Source of the DNA: Heliocidaris tuberculata
Taxonomy: Eukaryota; Echinodermata; Echinoidea; Camarodonta; Echinometridae
Direction of reading: 5' to 3'
Assembly: GCA_025618425.1 (NCBI GenBank)
Contig: CM046833.1
Location: 33,912,247 to 33,976,246 of the forward strand
Length of the DNA stretch: 64,000 nucleotides
Under the pieces are notes generated by a model, which did not search any database, was not told the origin of the DNA, and saw only the letters and a program-made list of their open reading frames with translations. Shown here one piece after another: positions 49,990-60,319 of the stretch; within the stretch, counting starts at the first letter, position 1, and each line of letters begins with the position of its first letter. The translations under genes were made by a program, and so were the position numbers.

Positions 49990-51192
49990 CTGGAAATGAT
50001 GTAAACAAAAAGATACCACTTCCATATGATACTAAAAAATTAGATTATAATGAAAAGACAATCTCTTTATCATCATCATGATAATTTACATTCATTCATA
50101 TAACCGGGATTCCTGTTGTGACACGTCAATGGGCCATTCCTAATTAAGTCTTCTTTTCATAAACATACTGAGTAGATCATGTAGATTGTTTATACTAAAT
50201 CACAAAGTTACTGTAACGTGAAATTAAAATATTTGTTAACGAAAATGAAAATCAAACAATGGCTCTATCGTAAGTAGATTTCTGTAACTTCTCCTATCTA
50301 TATCAGATTTACAATATTTCTCAAATAACATTGACAAGTTTTAATAATTGGTTACAATTTTAACCTTCATTTTTATACACATTTGTGAAAAAAAAGATAC
50401 TTGGTCTTCCAACGGTGTTGCCAGTAACAAATACACGGACATGCCCCTTTCAAAGAGATATTTGACTACGTACCGACAATTCGCTCTCTTGCCTTTGATT
50501 ATAGATCACCTAGCGTATTATCTCACAAACACTACAAATGAGAAATTGATTAATTGATTGACACATTTTTCTCATGATATCTCACCCTCACGACGCGTCT
50601 CCACGGGAATGCGCGAAAAGCGATGTCCACTACACCAAACTACAAAAGAAAATGAACAAAGTTTTGATGTGCAGAAGATGTGTAGTGGCGTATTCAGAAA
50701 CTGATGAACATGTAGCCGAAACCTCCCCCGAAAAAGAGCTTTATTTTGTTGTGGTACTCCTTAAACACGGAAGGGTGGGGGGGGGGGGGGGGGAGGGGGT
50801 GGGCGTACACTATCTCCACCTTTTTAATATTCCAGTGCGATGTATACGCCACCGGCCGGAGTGTATAACGTGTTCTAATATTACATAGAAATATGAATAA
50901 TTATTGTTTGGACTAATGAATCGTATTAGGGTTCAATCTATCACAAACACATTTTAGAGTACTTTAAATTTTAATCAATTAAAGACGGATAATGTTGCCT
51001 TTTGATCAGTAGATCACTACAAGTATAGTTAATTTCAACGACTGAGAGGTCTGGCGCAATGCGGTAACCTCTCCAAGACTCCAAAACATTCCCAGCGAAA
51101 AATAAAATAAGCTGCATGTAAGATTTGCACATAATACGCATTAACTCGGAATTCTACCAAGTCCAGTGTTAGCAAACTGTGACACAATAGAG
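49990..51192. other. Intron of the receptor-like gene; no other feature
   Basis: Contains a long G run (50776-50797) and AT-rich sequence. The plus-strand frames of 69-104 codons have no domain character. Confidence 0.4.
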
Positions 51193-51194
51193 TA

Positions 51195-51397
51195 CCGAAG
51201 TGCTGACGTCATATTCCCTCGTCGTCCAGGATACTGGTTCCAAAGAACAGAGCCCGCGCATGAGGTTCACCGCGAAACCATTCAAGCAAGGTAATTTCAG
51301 TGTTTGGCGCTGGTGTGATCACCACGCCATTGTCTAGCACAAAATTGTTTGGAACCAGTAACCTTGACAACTTGGCCGGTATGACGTCATACTTCGG
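51195..51397. mobile_element. 203-bp MITE, TA-flanked
   Basis: TA at 51193-51194 and 51398-51399. The left end is CCGAAGTGCTGACGTCATA and the reverse complement of the right end is CCGAAGTATGACGTCATA. An inner match is 'actggttccaaa' on the left with 'tttggaaccagt' on the right. TA duplication suggests a Tc1/mariner-like family. It lies 80 bp from the transmembrane exon, in the intron. Confidence 0.75.
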
Positions 51398-51478
51398 TAT
51401 TCTGTGAACATAGACAATTTTACAATATCAGTTCTTACATCTAAACTTTATCTGTATGGTCCTTATTATAAATCTTAC

Positions 51479-51547
51479 CTCTGCCATATCGCCGACAAAT
51501 TACAGCAGTAATGCATGCTCCAAGAACCATAAGCATGATAAGTACAG
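51479..51547 (-). CDS. Transmembrane exon of the receptor-like gene
   Basis: This 69-bp exon is phase 1-1: acceptor TTTTGTTGATCAAG, donor GGCAGAG|GTAAGA. It encodes VLIMLMVLGACITAVICRRY, about 18 hydrophobic residues followed by CRRYGR, a stop-transfer signature. This predicts a single-pass type I protein with the death-like domains inside the cell. A short symmetric exon for the transmembrane helix is common in modular receptors. No ectodomain exon was found upstream; the region 51.7-59.6 kb is mobile DNA, so those exons may lie further upstream or outside the window. Confidence 0.65.
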
Positions 51548-51754
51548 CTTGATCAACAAAATAAAGTAGAAACAAATAAATAAAAACCAACATGACATTG
51601 TGATTCTGATTGAAAATTCATGACTTGTGTACAGTCAGTGAATCTGCTCCCTTTTTTTCCTCAGGGAAATAAGCAGTATTAGTTCACATCTACACTATAG
51701 TGATGTGAAAAATATATTATGTAACTGACCAACATGATTAATAATAATAATATA

Positions 51755-53502
51755 AGTTTTCCCGGCCAATTTCACAACTTTGTCAGTCAAATTCATTTTA
51801 CAAGCATTTAATTTAAACGATTATTGCCACGCCGTGCTTTTCGGCAGTTCAAATTCATGATCTGTGCATTCGACTTCCTCTCGAAAGTATTCAAATTCGC
51901 ATTTCAGGCAGTCAAATTAACACTCTTTTCATTCAAATTCATAGGTCACGCACGTATTTCATAAAGCCTACATTCAATTTAGCATCGCATGGTCACGTGA
52001 TTCTGCATTCGAATTTATATTGGAGCATCTAATTAAGCGTGTTGAGCATTCAATTTAAAAAATTTCTCCCAACATTATTTGTGATATTTTCCTATTTTCT
52101 TGTATTATGTGTTTGACATGATTTTGCCATTCAAGATAGAGCCTACATGTTTTTGGTTATGGCGAATTTTAAAGATCCCATAAAGGTCTTTTCATTTTTT
52201 GTCGCGTGGTCGTGGATGTATAAATAAAACATGAAACAACTGTGGGTCGATCGATCGATCGATCGATCGAGAGAGAGAGAGAGAGAGAGAGAGAACTTAC
52301 AAAAACAATTATTTTCTTTGTAATTGAGGACACTCTAAATGTTAGAAGACATTTTAGAAGACAAGATGACAAATGAAACCTCTTTTACCGCTATACCATG
52401 CAGGAGATGATAAAGAAAACGTAACCTCATCTTCTAAGCAGATAATAAAGAAGGGTTTAAACATTACCCTATAGATGAGGAAAAAAAACCATAAGGAAAT
52501 GCTGTTTTTTGACATTGTGTTGTCTACACATTCCTCGGGGGAGACTGTCGCCTATGCTTAGGTGCATGAATTTTCTTGTTCAAAGTATAGGCCTATACTT
52601 TCAAATTAACCCTGCAGGTATATTCCCGAACTTGCGGGGCTTTGGGAAATCTACAGAATACAATCCATCCTTTAAAATTTACAAGTAGCCTACAGGACAA
52701 TAAGGTCTACTATGTTATGGAATCAAGAAGGAAATTAAATTCGAAATCATTCTTATTTAAAGTGATTTGGTAACTTTGTAGAGGCTTGATAAAATCTGAG
52801 CTGCCTGGCCTTACATGCTATCAGTGTATGCAATATGGTGTAAAAATGAAGCCCAGGAAAAAAAAAGCACTTCAAAATCATTATGTGCTTCACAAAAGTA
52901 AACATATGCAAGTAACCGGAAATGCCAGACTCATTTTCCCCCATAGAATCAGTGTTAGACTAAAGCGTGTGGCCATACGCTTTTGTATAAAATGGGAGTA
53001 TTCAGTCATAGATATCTTAATAATAGCATTATATATTAGAAAACCTTTCTATGCCTGGCTATTTATTTATCCTTCTGAACATCATTATACGAGACAGATA
53101 TCAAAATTCAACAATTTATTAAATCAAGCCTCCACAAAGTTACCGAATCCCTTTAAGGTGAATTATAAAGAAAACGGGGGGGGGGGGGGGTGTTTAATAA
53201 CTTGCGTGTTAAATTGAATGAACATGTCCCGAATTTGACTGCCCATTTGCGAATTTGAATACCCGAGGTGTCCTTTCGGCAGATGCCCGTGAATTTGAAT
53301 GACTCTTACATACGTGGTAATTTGAATGCACGGAAATGAATGTGAATGATACAAAAGCGAAATCCCTTGCGCGAAACGCTAAATTAAATGACTTAAAAAC
53401 ACCTTAGAATGACAGAAGATGCGGTAAACGATGTTTTTGTTGAATTGAATGAGCGTTTTATTAAACTGACTGATAAAAGTGCGAAATTGACCGGGAAAAA
53501 CT
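51755..53502. mobile_element. 1.75-kb element with array-type terminal inverted repeats, hosting a nested insertion
   Basis: The left end AGTTTTCCCGGCCAATTTC and the reverse complement of the right end AGTTTTTCCCGGTCAATTTC continue as a long imperfect inverted match (CAGTCA, then 'cattcaa' words). Each arm contains repeated 'ttcaaattcat' motifs (left 51780-52060, right 53215-53460 inverted). TATA flanks both ends, and (AAT)n flanks both sides. The interior has a GATC/GA microsatellite (52246-52293) and a TTAA element (52761-53152). No transposase frame. Confidence 0.75.
52761..53152. mobile_element. 392-bp TTAA-type MITE nested in the 51.8-53.5 kb element
   Basis: TTAA at 52757-52760 and 53153-53156. 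The left end is AGTGATTTGGTAACTTTGTA and the reverse complement of the right end is AGGGATTCGGTAACTTTGTG, both followed by GAGGCTTGAT. The 143-codon plus-strand frame crossing it is not a recognisable protein. Same end pattern as the TTAA elements at 9.5, 27.7 and 41.5 kb. Confidence 0.85.
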
Positions 53503-53567
53503 ATAATAATAATAATATAATAAAAATAATAATAATAATAATAATGATAATAATAATAATAATAATG

Positions 53568-53628
<61 letters not shown>

Positions 53629-53680
53629 TAATAATAATAATAATGATAATAAAAAAAAAAAAATAATAATAATAATAACT
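53503..53680. repeat. (AAT)n microsatellite
   Basis: About 55 AAT units with interspersed GAT. It flanks the 51755-53502 element; a shorter AAT run lies at its other edge (51738-51752), so the element probably inserted into the microsatellite. Confidence 0.95.
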
Positions 53681-53691
53681 AGACATTCAAT

Positions 53692-55116
53692 TCGTCACTG
53701 AAGACGAATTAGGTGGTCTGTCTGTCCATTCGGCAAATTGCTTAGTAAGATGTGATAATATTTGTGCAAGATAGTAATTCTGATAATGTTGATAATGGAC
53801 TGAGACTTGCATCACAGAAAATCGGACGATTTGATATTGTTGATATGGCAACAGAGATAACACGTAAGCGTAAAACGGAATTCTCAAATGACATTTTGTA
53901 GTTAAAAAATGGGCATGATCCCAACATTGATCAAAAGTTGGAGGGCACATACGTGAAAACTTATAGTCTCAGCTATAACATACTAAAATTTGGAAGAAAA
54001 TCGAGCAGAAATAACAAAGATACTGCTCAAAGAAGACGGGAATGTAGAATCAAGATTTGAGAAAAAGTCATGCCCCGTAGAGAATACACGTAAAATTTGA
54101 AAAATTGACATTCCTCATTTAATCGCAAATATACGGTATGATCCCTTTGTCAATATGAAAATTGCTGTAATTGATCTTGTAGAAAATTGTCTCAGCTACA
54201 ACATATCAAAATCTGAAAGAAAATCGACAACCCATTACTGATATATTGTCAAATGAATACAAAAATTATTTCGTAACTTTTTCGAAAAAATTGTTTTGAG
54301 TTCATATGCAAATATGATGACGTTCCGACTGCTTGACAAACCAATTTTTTTCATGAATTCCAATTTACAACTTATAGACTTTCAGAATATGTATTAAAAT
54401 TGGGGGGTCCCCAGCCTTTCTGACGAGCTATGGCGGATTCAAGAGAGGCATGTTTTTACCACTTTTTACATTATATTGCCCATTGACGCGCGCACGAATA
54501 TGAAAGTTCGACGCGCGCGTGTGGCATTATGGAAGGTCGAGAATGACTTTCGATAATTGGAAATTGTCAAGAATTGTGTCAGGAATACAAACCATGCGAA
54601 AAAACAGCGTTTTTACGTTCCGTACGCGCTGCGCGCGCGGACGGTCACGCATGGAAAATTTTGAAATGCTTAAAATGGCCTGAAACGTACTCTAATTTGA
54701 TCAAAAAGTGATTTTGAGCATTTTTAAATTTTGACGCGCGCGTACGTGCGCGTCATGATGCGCACGCAATTTTTGATGACATTTTATGTTGACCCTTGAC
54801 CTGAAGTTTATGTGTATCAAATATGGTTAATTTTTGATGACTTGTTATGAAGATATGATCGATAATGTGATTTCACAAAATGGCGCTTGGATGACGTCAC
54901 AATGACCCAATGACCTTGAAAAAGTTACGGGAACTTGATCTCATAGAGCCTGATGACTGACGAAAATTTGATGAAAATTGACAATGTAAATTTCCCGTAA
55001 TCGTCTACACAAAAAAGTGTACGGAAGGAATAAAAATAAATAAAAATAAAAATAAAGAAAGAAATAAAATTCTGACGAAATTAAGAGGTGATCTGTCTAC
55101 GACAGACCACCTAATA
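53692..55116. mobile_element. CpG-rich element, copy 1, with terminal hairpins
   Basis: The left end has the hairpin AATTCGTC-ACTGAA-GACGAATT followed by AGGTGGTCTGTC. The right end has the hairpin AGGTGATCTGTC-TAC-GACAGACCACCT followed by AATAATAAT. The two ends form a 15-bp inverted repeat (ATTAGGTGGTCTGTC). The interior includes alternating CG/CA stretches (54485-54525, 54625-54650, 54733-54770). No coding frame. It could be a TIR transposon or, given the 3' hairpin and CTAA end, a Helitron-like element. Confidence 0.7.
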
Positions 55117-55142
55117 ATAATGATAATAATAACTAGAAATTT

Positions 55143-55348
55143 AATTCGTCACTGAAGACGAATTAGGTGGTCTGTCTTGAACTGGTAAATTCTTATGTAA
55201 GATATGATGATTGGGCAAGATAGTGATCATGATAGGGTCGACGACAATGATAAGATGGCCATATATATGACAGTGAAATTGACCATCCGAAATATGAAAG
55301 AGAAATGACATTTCGTTATGAACATACATGACCATACATGACAATAAG

Positions 55349-55379
<31 letters not shown>

Positions 55380-57366
55380 AAACGAATTGAGCTCTGAATC
55401 TGATTTTTGGTGTGCATGATATTTGGTCGAAATATGATGGACGAGGCAAAATTCAGAAAGATTTACGTCCTCTTTTGGGAGTTATTGGGGGTGTCATCTT
55501 TCATATTTGCGGGGGCACTGACGAGCGAAGGTGTGCGCACGCGCGCGTCTAAATCTCTGGGATTGACCGGATTGATATCAGCTTCAATCATGCCAAATAT
55601 GAATGAGAAATGACATTTCGTTATGAACATATGACCATAAGTTGATTTTCACAAAATGGCACCTGGATGACGTCACAATAACCTGATGACCTTGAAAAAG
55701 ATGTGGGAACTTGACCTTATTAGGACTGATGACTGACGAAAATATGAAGAAAATTGACTGAGCCGATTTGGAGAAATCGGGATAACGAACTGGACGATTT
55801 GATATTGCAGGACATGTGGGAGATTATCCCCTTAGCTTTAATACACGACAGGGAATGAGATTGTACACAAACTACTGCACACTATTTTCCAATAGACATA
55901 ACACGCAAAATTAGGCAGTTTATTACATTGTTTGTGATGGTTTATGTTATAATAGACGAAGAAGATGGTAAAATGAAAGGCCAAAAAAAAAAAAAAAGTG
56001 AAAAAAAAAAAAAAAAAAAAATGGTCCCACCGGGAATCGATCCGGGGGTCGCCGGAATGGAAGGCAAGTGCTTTACCAATGGACCAAAATATTTCCAAAA
56101 GAGATAACACGTAAACGAAATACGGGATTCTGAAATCACATTTTGTAGTGAAAAAATGGGCATGATCCCGACATCTGATCAAAAATTGGAGGGCACATCT
56201 GTGAAAGCTTATAGTCTCAGCTATATATTTAACATATTAAAATTTGGAAGAAAATGGAGCAGAAATTACAAAGATACTGCTCAAAGAAGACGGGAATGTA
56301 GAATCAAGATATGAGAAAAAGTCATCTCCCATAGAGAATACACGCAAAATGAGAAAAATTGACATACCTCCTTTATTCGCAAAAATACACCATGATCCCT
56401 TTGTCAAAATGAAAAATCGTGTTAACTGATCTTGTAGAGAATTGTCTCAGCTACAACATATCCAAATTTGGGCGAAAAATGACCAATATTAAAGGAGTTA
56501 TAGTCAAATTTGCATAAATTTGATGACGTCATTTTTGAAAAAATGAAATTTTGAGTTTAGACGCCATTTTGATGACTTTGCAATATAATTGAGGCTCAAA
56601 TTACCCATGAAATTATATCTATGATTCCTCCTCTACCCAAATATGAAAAAAATTGGGGGGTTTATGGACTATTTAAAGAGCTAGAGTTAATTTTGTAGAG
56701 GCATGTTTTTGCACGTTTTTACGTTATTTTCGCCATAGACGCGCGCACGGATTTTAAAGTTTGACGCACGCGTGCGGCATTATTAGATGTCAAGAATGAC
56801 TGAAACTAATTGGAAATTGTCAAAAATTTTATCAGAAATCGATACCATGCAAAAAAAACGGCATTTCTACCTTCCGTACGTGCTGCGCACGCGCAAAACG
56901 CGCGCGCGGACGCGTGCGCGCGCAAAATTTTGAAATGCTTAAAATGACCTGAACTGTACTCTACTTTGATCAAAAAGTGATTTTAAGCATTTCTAAATTT
57001 TGACGCACGCGTACGTGCGCGTCATGACGCGTGCGCGCGTTTTCATGTCATGTGATGTTGACCCTTGACCTGAAGTTAATGTGTACCAAATGTGGTTCAT
57101 TTTTGACGGCTCGTTTTGAAGATATGATCAATAATGTGATTTCATAAAATAGCGCCTGGATGACGTCACAATGAGCTGATGACCTTGAAAAAGATGCGGG
57201 AGCTTGCTCAATGATGGCCTGATAACTGACGAAAATTTGAAAAAATTTGACTTGGACGATCTTGAGATATCATGGAAACAAGAAAGTGGGAGAAAAATAA
57301 AAATATAGAATAAATAAAGAAAATTCTGACGAAATTAAAAGGTGATCTGTCTATGACAGACCACCT
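55143..57366. mobile_element. CpG-rich element, copy 2, longer and with internal insertions
   Basis: Left and right ends match copy 1 (AATTCGTC...GACGAATTAGGTGG and AGGTGATCTGTC...GACAGACCACC). Blocks shared with copy 1 include 'agtctcagctata', 'gatactgctcaaagaagacg' and 'tgatgttgacccttgacctg'. It also holds an A run (55359-55381), an internal duplication of 'agaaatgacatttcgttatg' (55306 and 55607), and a tRNA-like SINE remnant (56023-56086). Confidence 0.7.
56023..56086 (-). repeat. tRNA-Gly(TCC)-like sequence, probably a SINE head
   Basis: On the minus strand: TGGTCCATTGGTAAAGC as an A-box/D-arm, CTTGCCTTCCATTCCGG as an anticodon arm with TCC in the loop, and CCGGATCGATTCCCGG as a T-arm with a near-perfect B-box. 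The acceptor stem is incomplete and no CCA-end processing context exists. It is followed by long T runs (55987-56020 as A on the plus strand). It may be a tRNA pseudogene rather than a functional gene. Confidence 0.6.
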
Positions 57367-59640
57367 AATAATAATCTTGTTGACAATCAACAAGAATCAG
57401 CTACAAAAGATCATTCACAAGTTGGCACCATGGAAAGCTGCCGGTCCAGACGGAGTGCAAGCTTTCTGGATAAAACGATTCACAACTTTGCACGAAAGGC
57501 TGAGGCAGCAAATGGAGCAAATTGTCGTGAGCGGAAAACCACCTGAATGGATGACAAAAGCAAAGGTAATGTACCATCGAACTACCGGCCAGTCACATGC
57601 TTGCCGGTCCTATGGAAGGTATTAACGGGAATATTATCCGAGGAGATTTACCAACATCTCGATGAGCAAGATATAACGTCATTGGAACAGAAGGGATGTG
57701 CGAGAGGAAGCAGGGGTACAAAGGATCAACTATACATCGACAAAGGAGTGATGAAAGACAGCAAGAAAAGGAAAACAAACTTGGCAATGGCATGGATCGA
57801 CTACAGGAAAACCTATGACATGGTCCCACTCTCCTGGATCAACGAGTCTCTGGAAATGCTGGGAGTTGCAGACAACATCAGAAGATTCCTCCGCAAAAGT
57901 ATGACTAGATGGAGAACGAAGCTGGAAAGCAACGGTAAAGTGCTTGGAGAAGTCGCTATGAAGAGAGGAATCTTTCAAGGAGATAGTTTATCTCCACTGT
58001 TGTTTGTGATGGCTATGACCCCATTATCACAGGTGCTAAGGAGATCCAGACTTGGACATGAATTCAAAAGGAAGGCAAAGATTAATCATCTGTTATACAT
58101 GGATGACTTGAAATTATTTGGGAAGTCGGAGCGCGACACAGATTCTCTTATCAACACTGTTCGAATCTTCAGTGAAGACATCGGTATGCAGTTTGGGTTG
58201 GATAAATGTGCAGTGATCACTCTACAGAGAGGTAAACAAATCAATGGTAGCAGCTTCAGAATGCCAAATGGTGAAGAGATCAGAGCAATGGGAGTAGACG
58301 ATACTTACAAATATCTAGGGGTACTAGAGGCAGATCGGGTGAAACACCAAGCTATGAAGAAGAAAATTGAAGCCGAATACATCAGAAGAGTTCGAAAGGT
58401 GCTCAAATCTAAACTCAATGCAGGAAACATAGTCAAAGCTAGCAATACAAGGGCAGTGGCCCTGTTGAGGTACGCGGTAGGCATAGTAGACTGGAACCAA
58501 CAGGAGCTGGATACTTTGGACAGAAAAACAAGGAAATCGTTGACTATGCATGGGATGTTCCACCCCAAGTCTGATGTAGATAGGCTATATGTGCCAAGAG
58601 AGCACGGAGGAAACTGTAAGGTATGAAGAACAGAGCTTATACTGCTATATTAATGGAAAGATGGATGAAATTATGACTGCCATTAAAGGGTCTATGAAGA
58701 AAGGAAAAGACTTGACAGCAAAACAGCTCAAGGCTGATCAGAGAAATGGGAGACTTGAAAGATGGAAAGGAAAGTAGATGCACGGACAACATCTAAGACA
58801 GACAGAGGAATTTGCGGCACCAGAGAGTTGGCAATGGTTGAAAAGAGGAAACCTGAAAAGGGAGACTGAAAGTTTGTTAGTTGCTGCTCAGGACCAGGCT
58901 TTGAGAACAAACTACAAGAAAGCAAAAATTGAGAAACAGGAAACATCACCATCATGCAGAATGTGCCATAGCAAAGATGAAACGGTAACGCACCTTGTGA
59001 GTGAATGCAGTAAAATGGCACAGACAGAGTACAAGGGAAGGCATGATAGAGTGGCTGCTGCAGTCCATTGGGGTCTGGCGAAGAAGTATGAACTACCGCA
59101 TGCAGACAAATTGTACAATCACAGGGCGTAACCCGTGATCGAGAATGAAGATGTAAAACTTCCGTGGGACTTCAACATCCAAACAGACAAGGTTATACAG
59201 GCTAGAAGACCAGACATCATTCTAATGGAAACGAAGGACAAGGAATGTCTAATCATAGACATTGCAATTCCTGGAGACTGCAGGACGTGGAGTAAGGAGA
59301 AAGAAAAGATACAAAAGTACAACGACCTGGCATGGGAACTAAGAAGGATATGGAAGGTGAAGACGAGAGTTATACCAATAGTGATCGGAGCCTTGGGAAC
59401 AGTGACAAGAAGACATAAGAGCTTCCTGGCTGATCTAGGAGTCGACGTATCGTTTGAAACCATACAGAAAGCAAGCCTGCGCGGGACAGCTCTTATTCTG
59501 CAAAAGGTCATGGACTAGAATGAAAAGGAGAATTACGAATTAGATGAGGACTTGTTGAAACAAAGACTAACACTAGATTTCTGGATGAAATCCGGTTACT
59601 TCCTAATTTACCAACTGATCATTAGGTTGTGGACAAATCG
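57367..59640 (+). mobile_element. 5'-truncated LINE with C-terminal restriction-like endonuclease
   Basis: It begins inside the coding region, directly after the CpG-rich element copy 2, and runs to a short 3'UTR ending at the (AAT)n run. The coding region is described separately (57400-59518). The missing 5' part is consistent with incomplete reverse transcription. Confidence 0.85.
57400..59518 (+). pseudogene. Reverse transcriptase, CCHC finger and PD-(D/E)XK endonuclease of a LINE
   Basis: Starts with APWKAAGPDGVQAFWIKRF, then NYRPVTCLPVLWK, IDYRKTYDMVP (motif A), GIFQGDSLSPLLFVMAM (motif B) and LLYMDDLKLFGKSERD (motif C). The 359-aa frame ends at 58626. The C-terminal part continues in another frame from about 58589 with a TAG at 58775 and a TAA at 59129. 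It includes CRMCHSKDETVTHLVSEC (C-x2-C-x8-H-x4-C). The endonuclease signature is RRPDIILMETKDK followed by IIDIAIPGD. This domain order belongs to the REL-endonuclease (R2/R4/NeSL-like) groups, unlike the APE-type LINEs elsewhere in the window. Confidence 0.9.
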
Positions 59641-59641
59641 C

Positions 59642-59709
<68 letters not shown>

Positions 59710-59757
59710 ATAATAATAATAATAATAATAATGATAATAATAATAATAATAATAATG

Positions 59758-59806
<49 letters not shown>

Positions 59807-59820
59807 TAATAATAATAATA
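59641..59820. repeat. (AAT)n microsatellite between a LINE 3' end and a SINE tail
   Basis: About 60 AAT units with GAT interruptions. The upstream LINE ends in CTAATAAT on the plus strand; the downstream SINE tail reads ATT on the minus strand. Confidence 0.95.
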
Positions 59821-59905
59821 TGTCTTGTTTACCCAGGGTATCCTCATCGGAAATTGATACTGTTCTCCCTGAGGGCCCTGCAATGATATTATTACCCCGT
59901 CTTTG
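59821..59905 (-). mobile_element. 3' tail of a tRNA-derived SINE
   Basis: On the minus strand it reads CATTGCAGGGCCCTCAGGG, then GATGAGGATACCCTGGGTAA followed by (ATT)n. The intact SINE at 61893-62097 ends with the similar GGCTATCCTGGGTAA and an ATTT-rich tail. Only the tail part is present. Confidence 0.55.
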
Positions 59906-60319
59906 GTAAATTTGTAGCCTTAATTATACTCTGCATGTATTAAATCGTCCTGAATACTCTGTACGCGTACAGCTTTAAATACCTCTTCATTTCATTTTTT
60001 CCCTGAAAAAAAACGTGCTAGTTAAACTTTATACACGAAAAGTTGAACTTTTCTATAATTTACATTATGAATGGTTAAAACGATATATTATAATCATAAT
60101 CACCGAATTTATGCTATTTGATATTGTATTTCGGAATATGTTGCATAACCATAACACCTACGTTATCCGCAGAGATGTTTTCTAAGTCTTATCAACAAGA
60201 TCTTCTTTCACTTTAAATGGTATACAAATATATACTGCCATGAGAGAGTCTGGTGGGAAATATGGTCCCCAATAGTCCATGGGCCAGGAACCGAAAAGGC
60301 CCCCCCCCCCCCCACACAA

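Noticed and set aside
52786..53217. 143-codon plus-strand ORF
   Set aside because: It spans the TTAA MITE and its flank; coding potential would be incidental to the insertion.
53409..53686. Poly-Ile ORFs across AAT runs (also 45.6, 59.6 kb)
   Set aside because: Trinucleotide repeat artefacts.
56023..56086. Functional tRNA-Gly gene
   Set aside because: Acceptor stem does not close properly and the anticodon stem is poor; context is repeat with T runs, so a SINE head or pseudogene fits better.
57593..58568. Minus-strand ORFs of 78-87 aa
   Set aside because: Antisense shadows of the reverse transcriptase reading frame.
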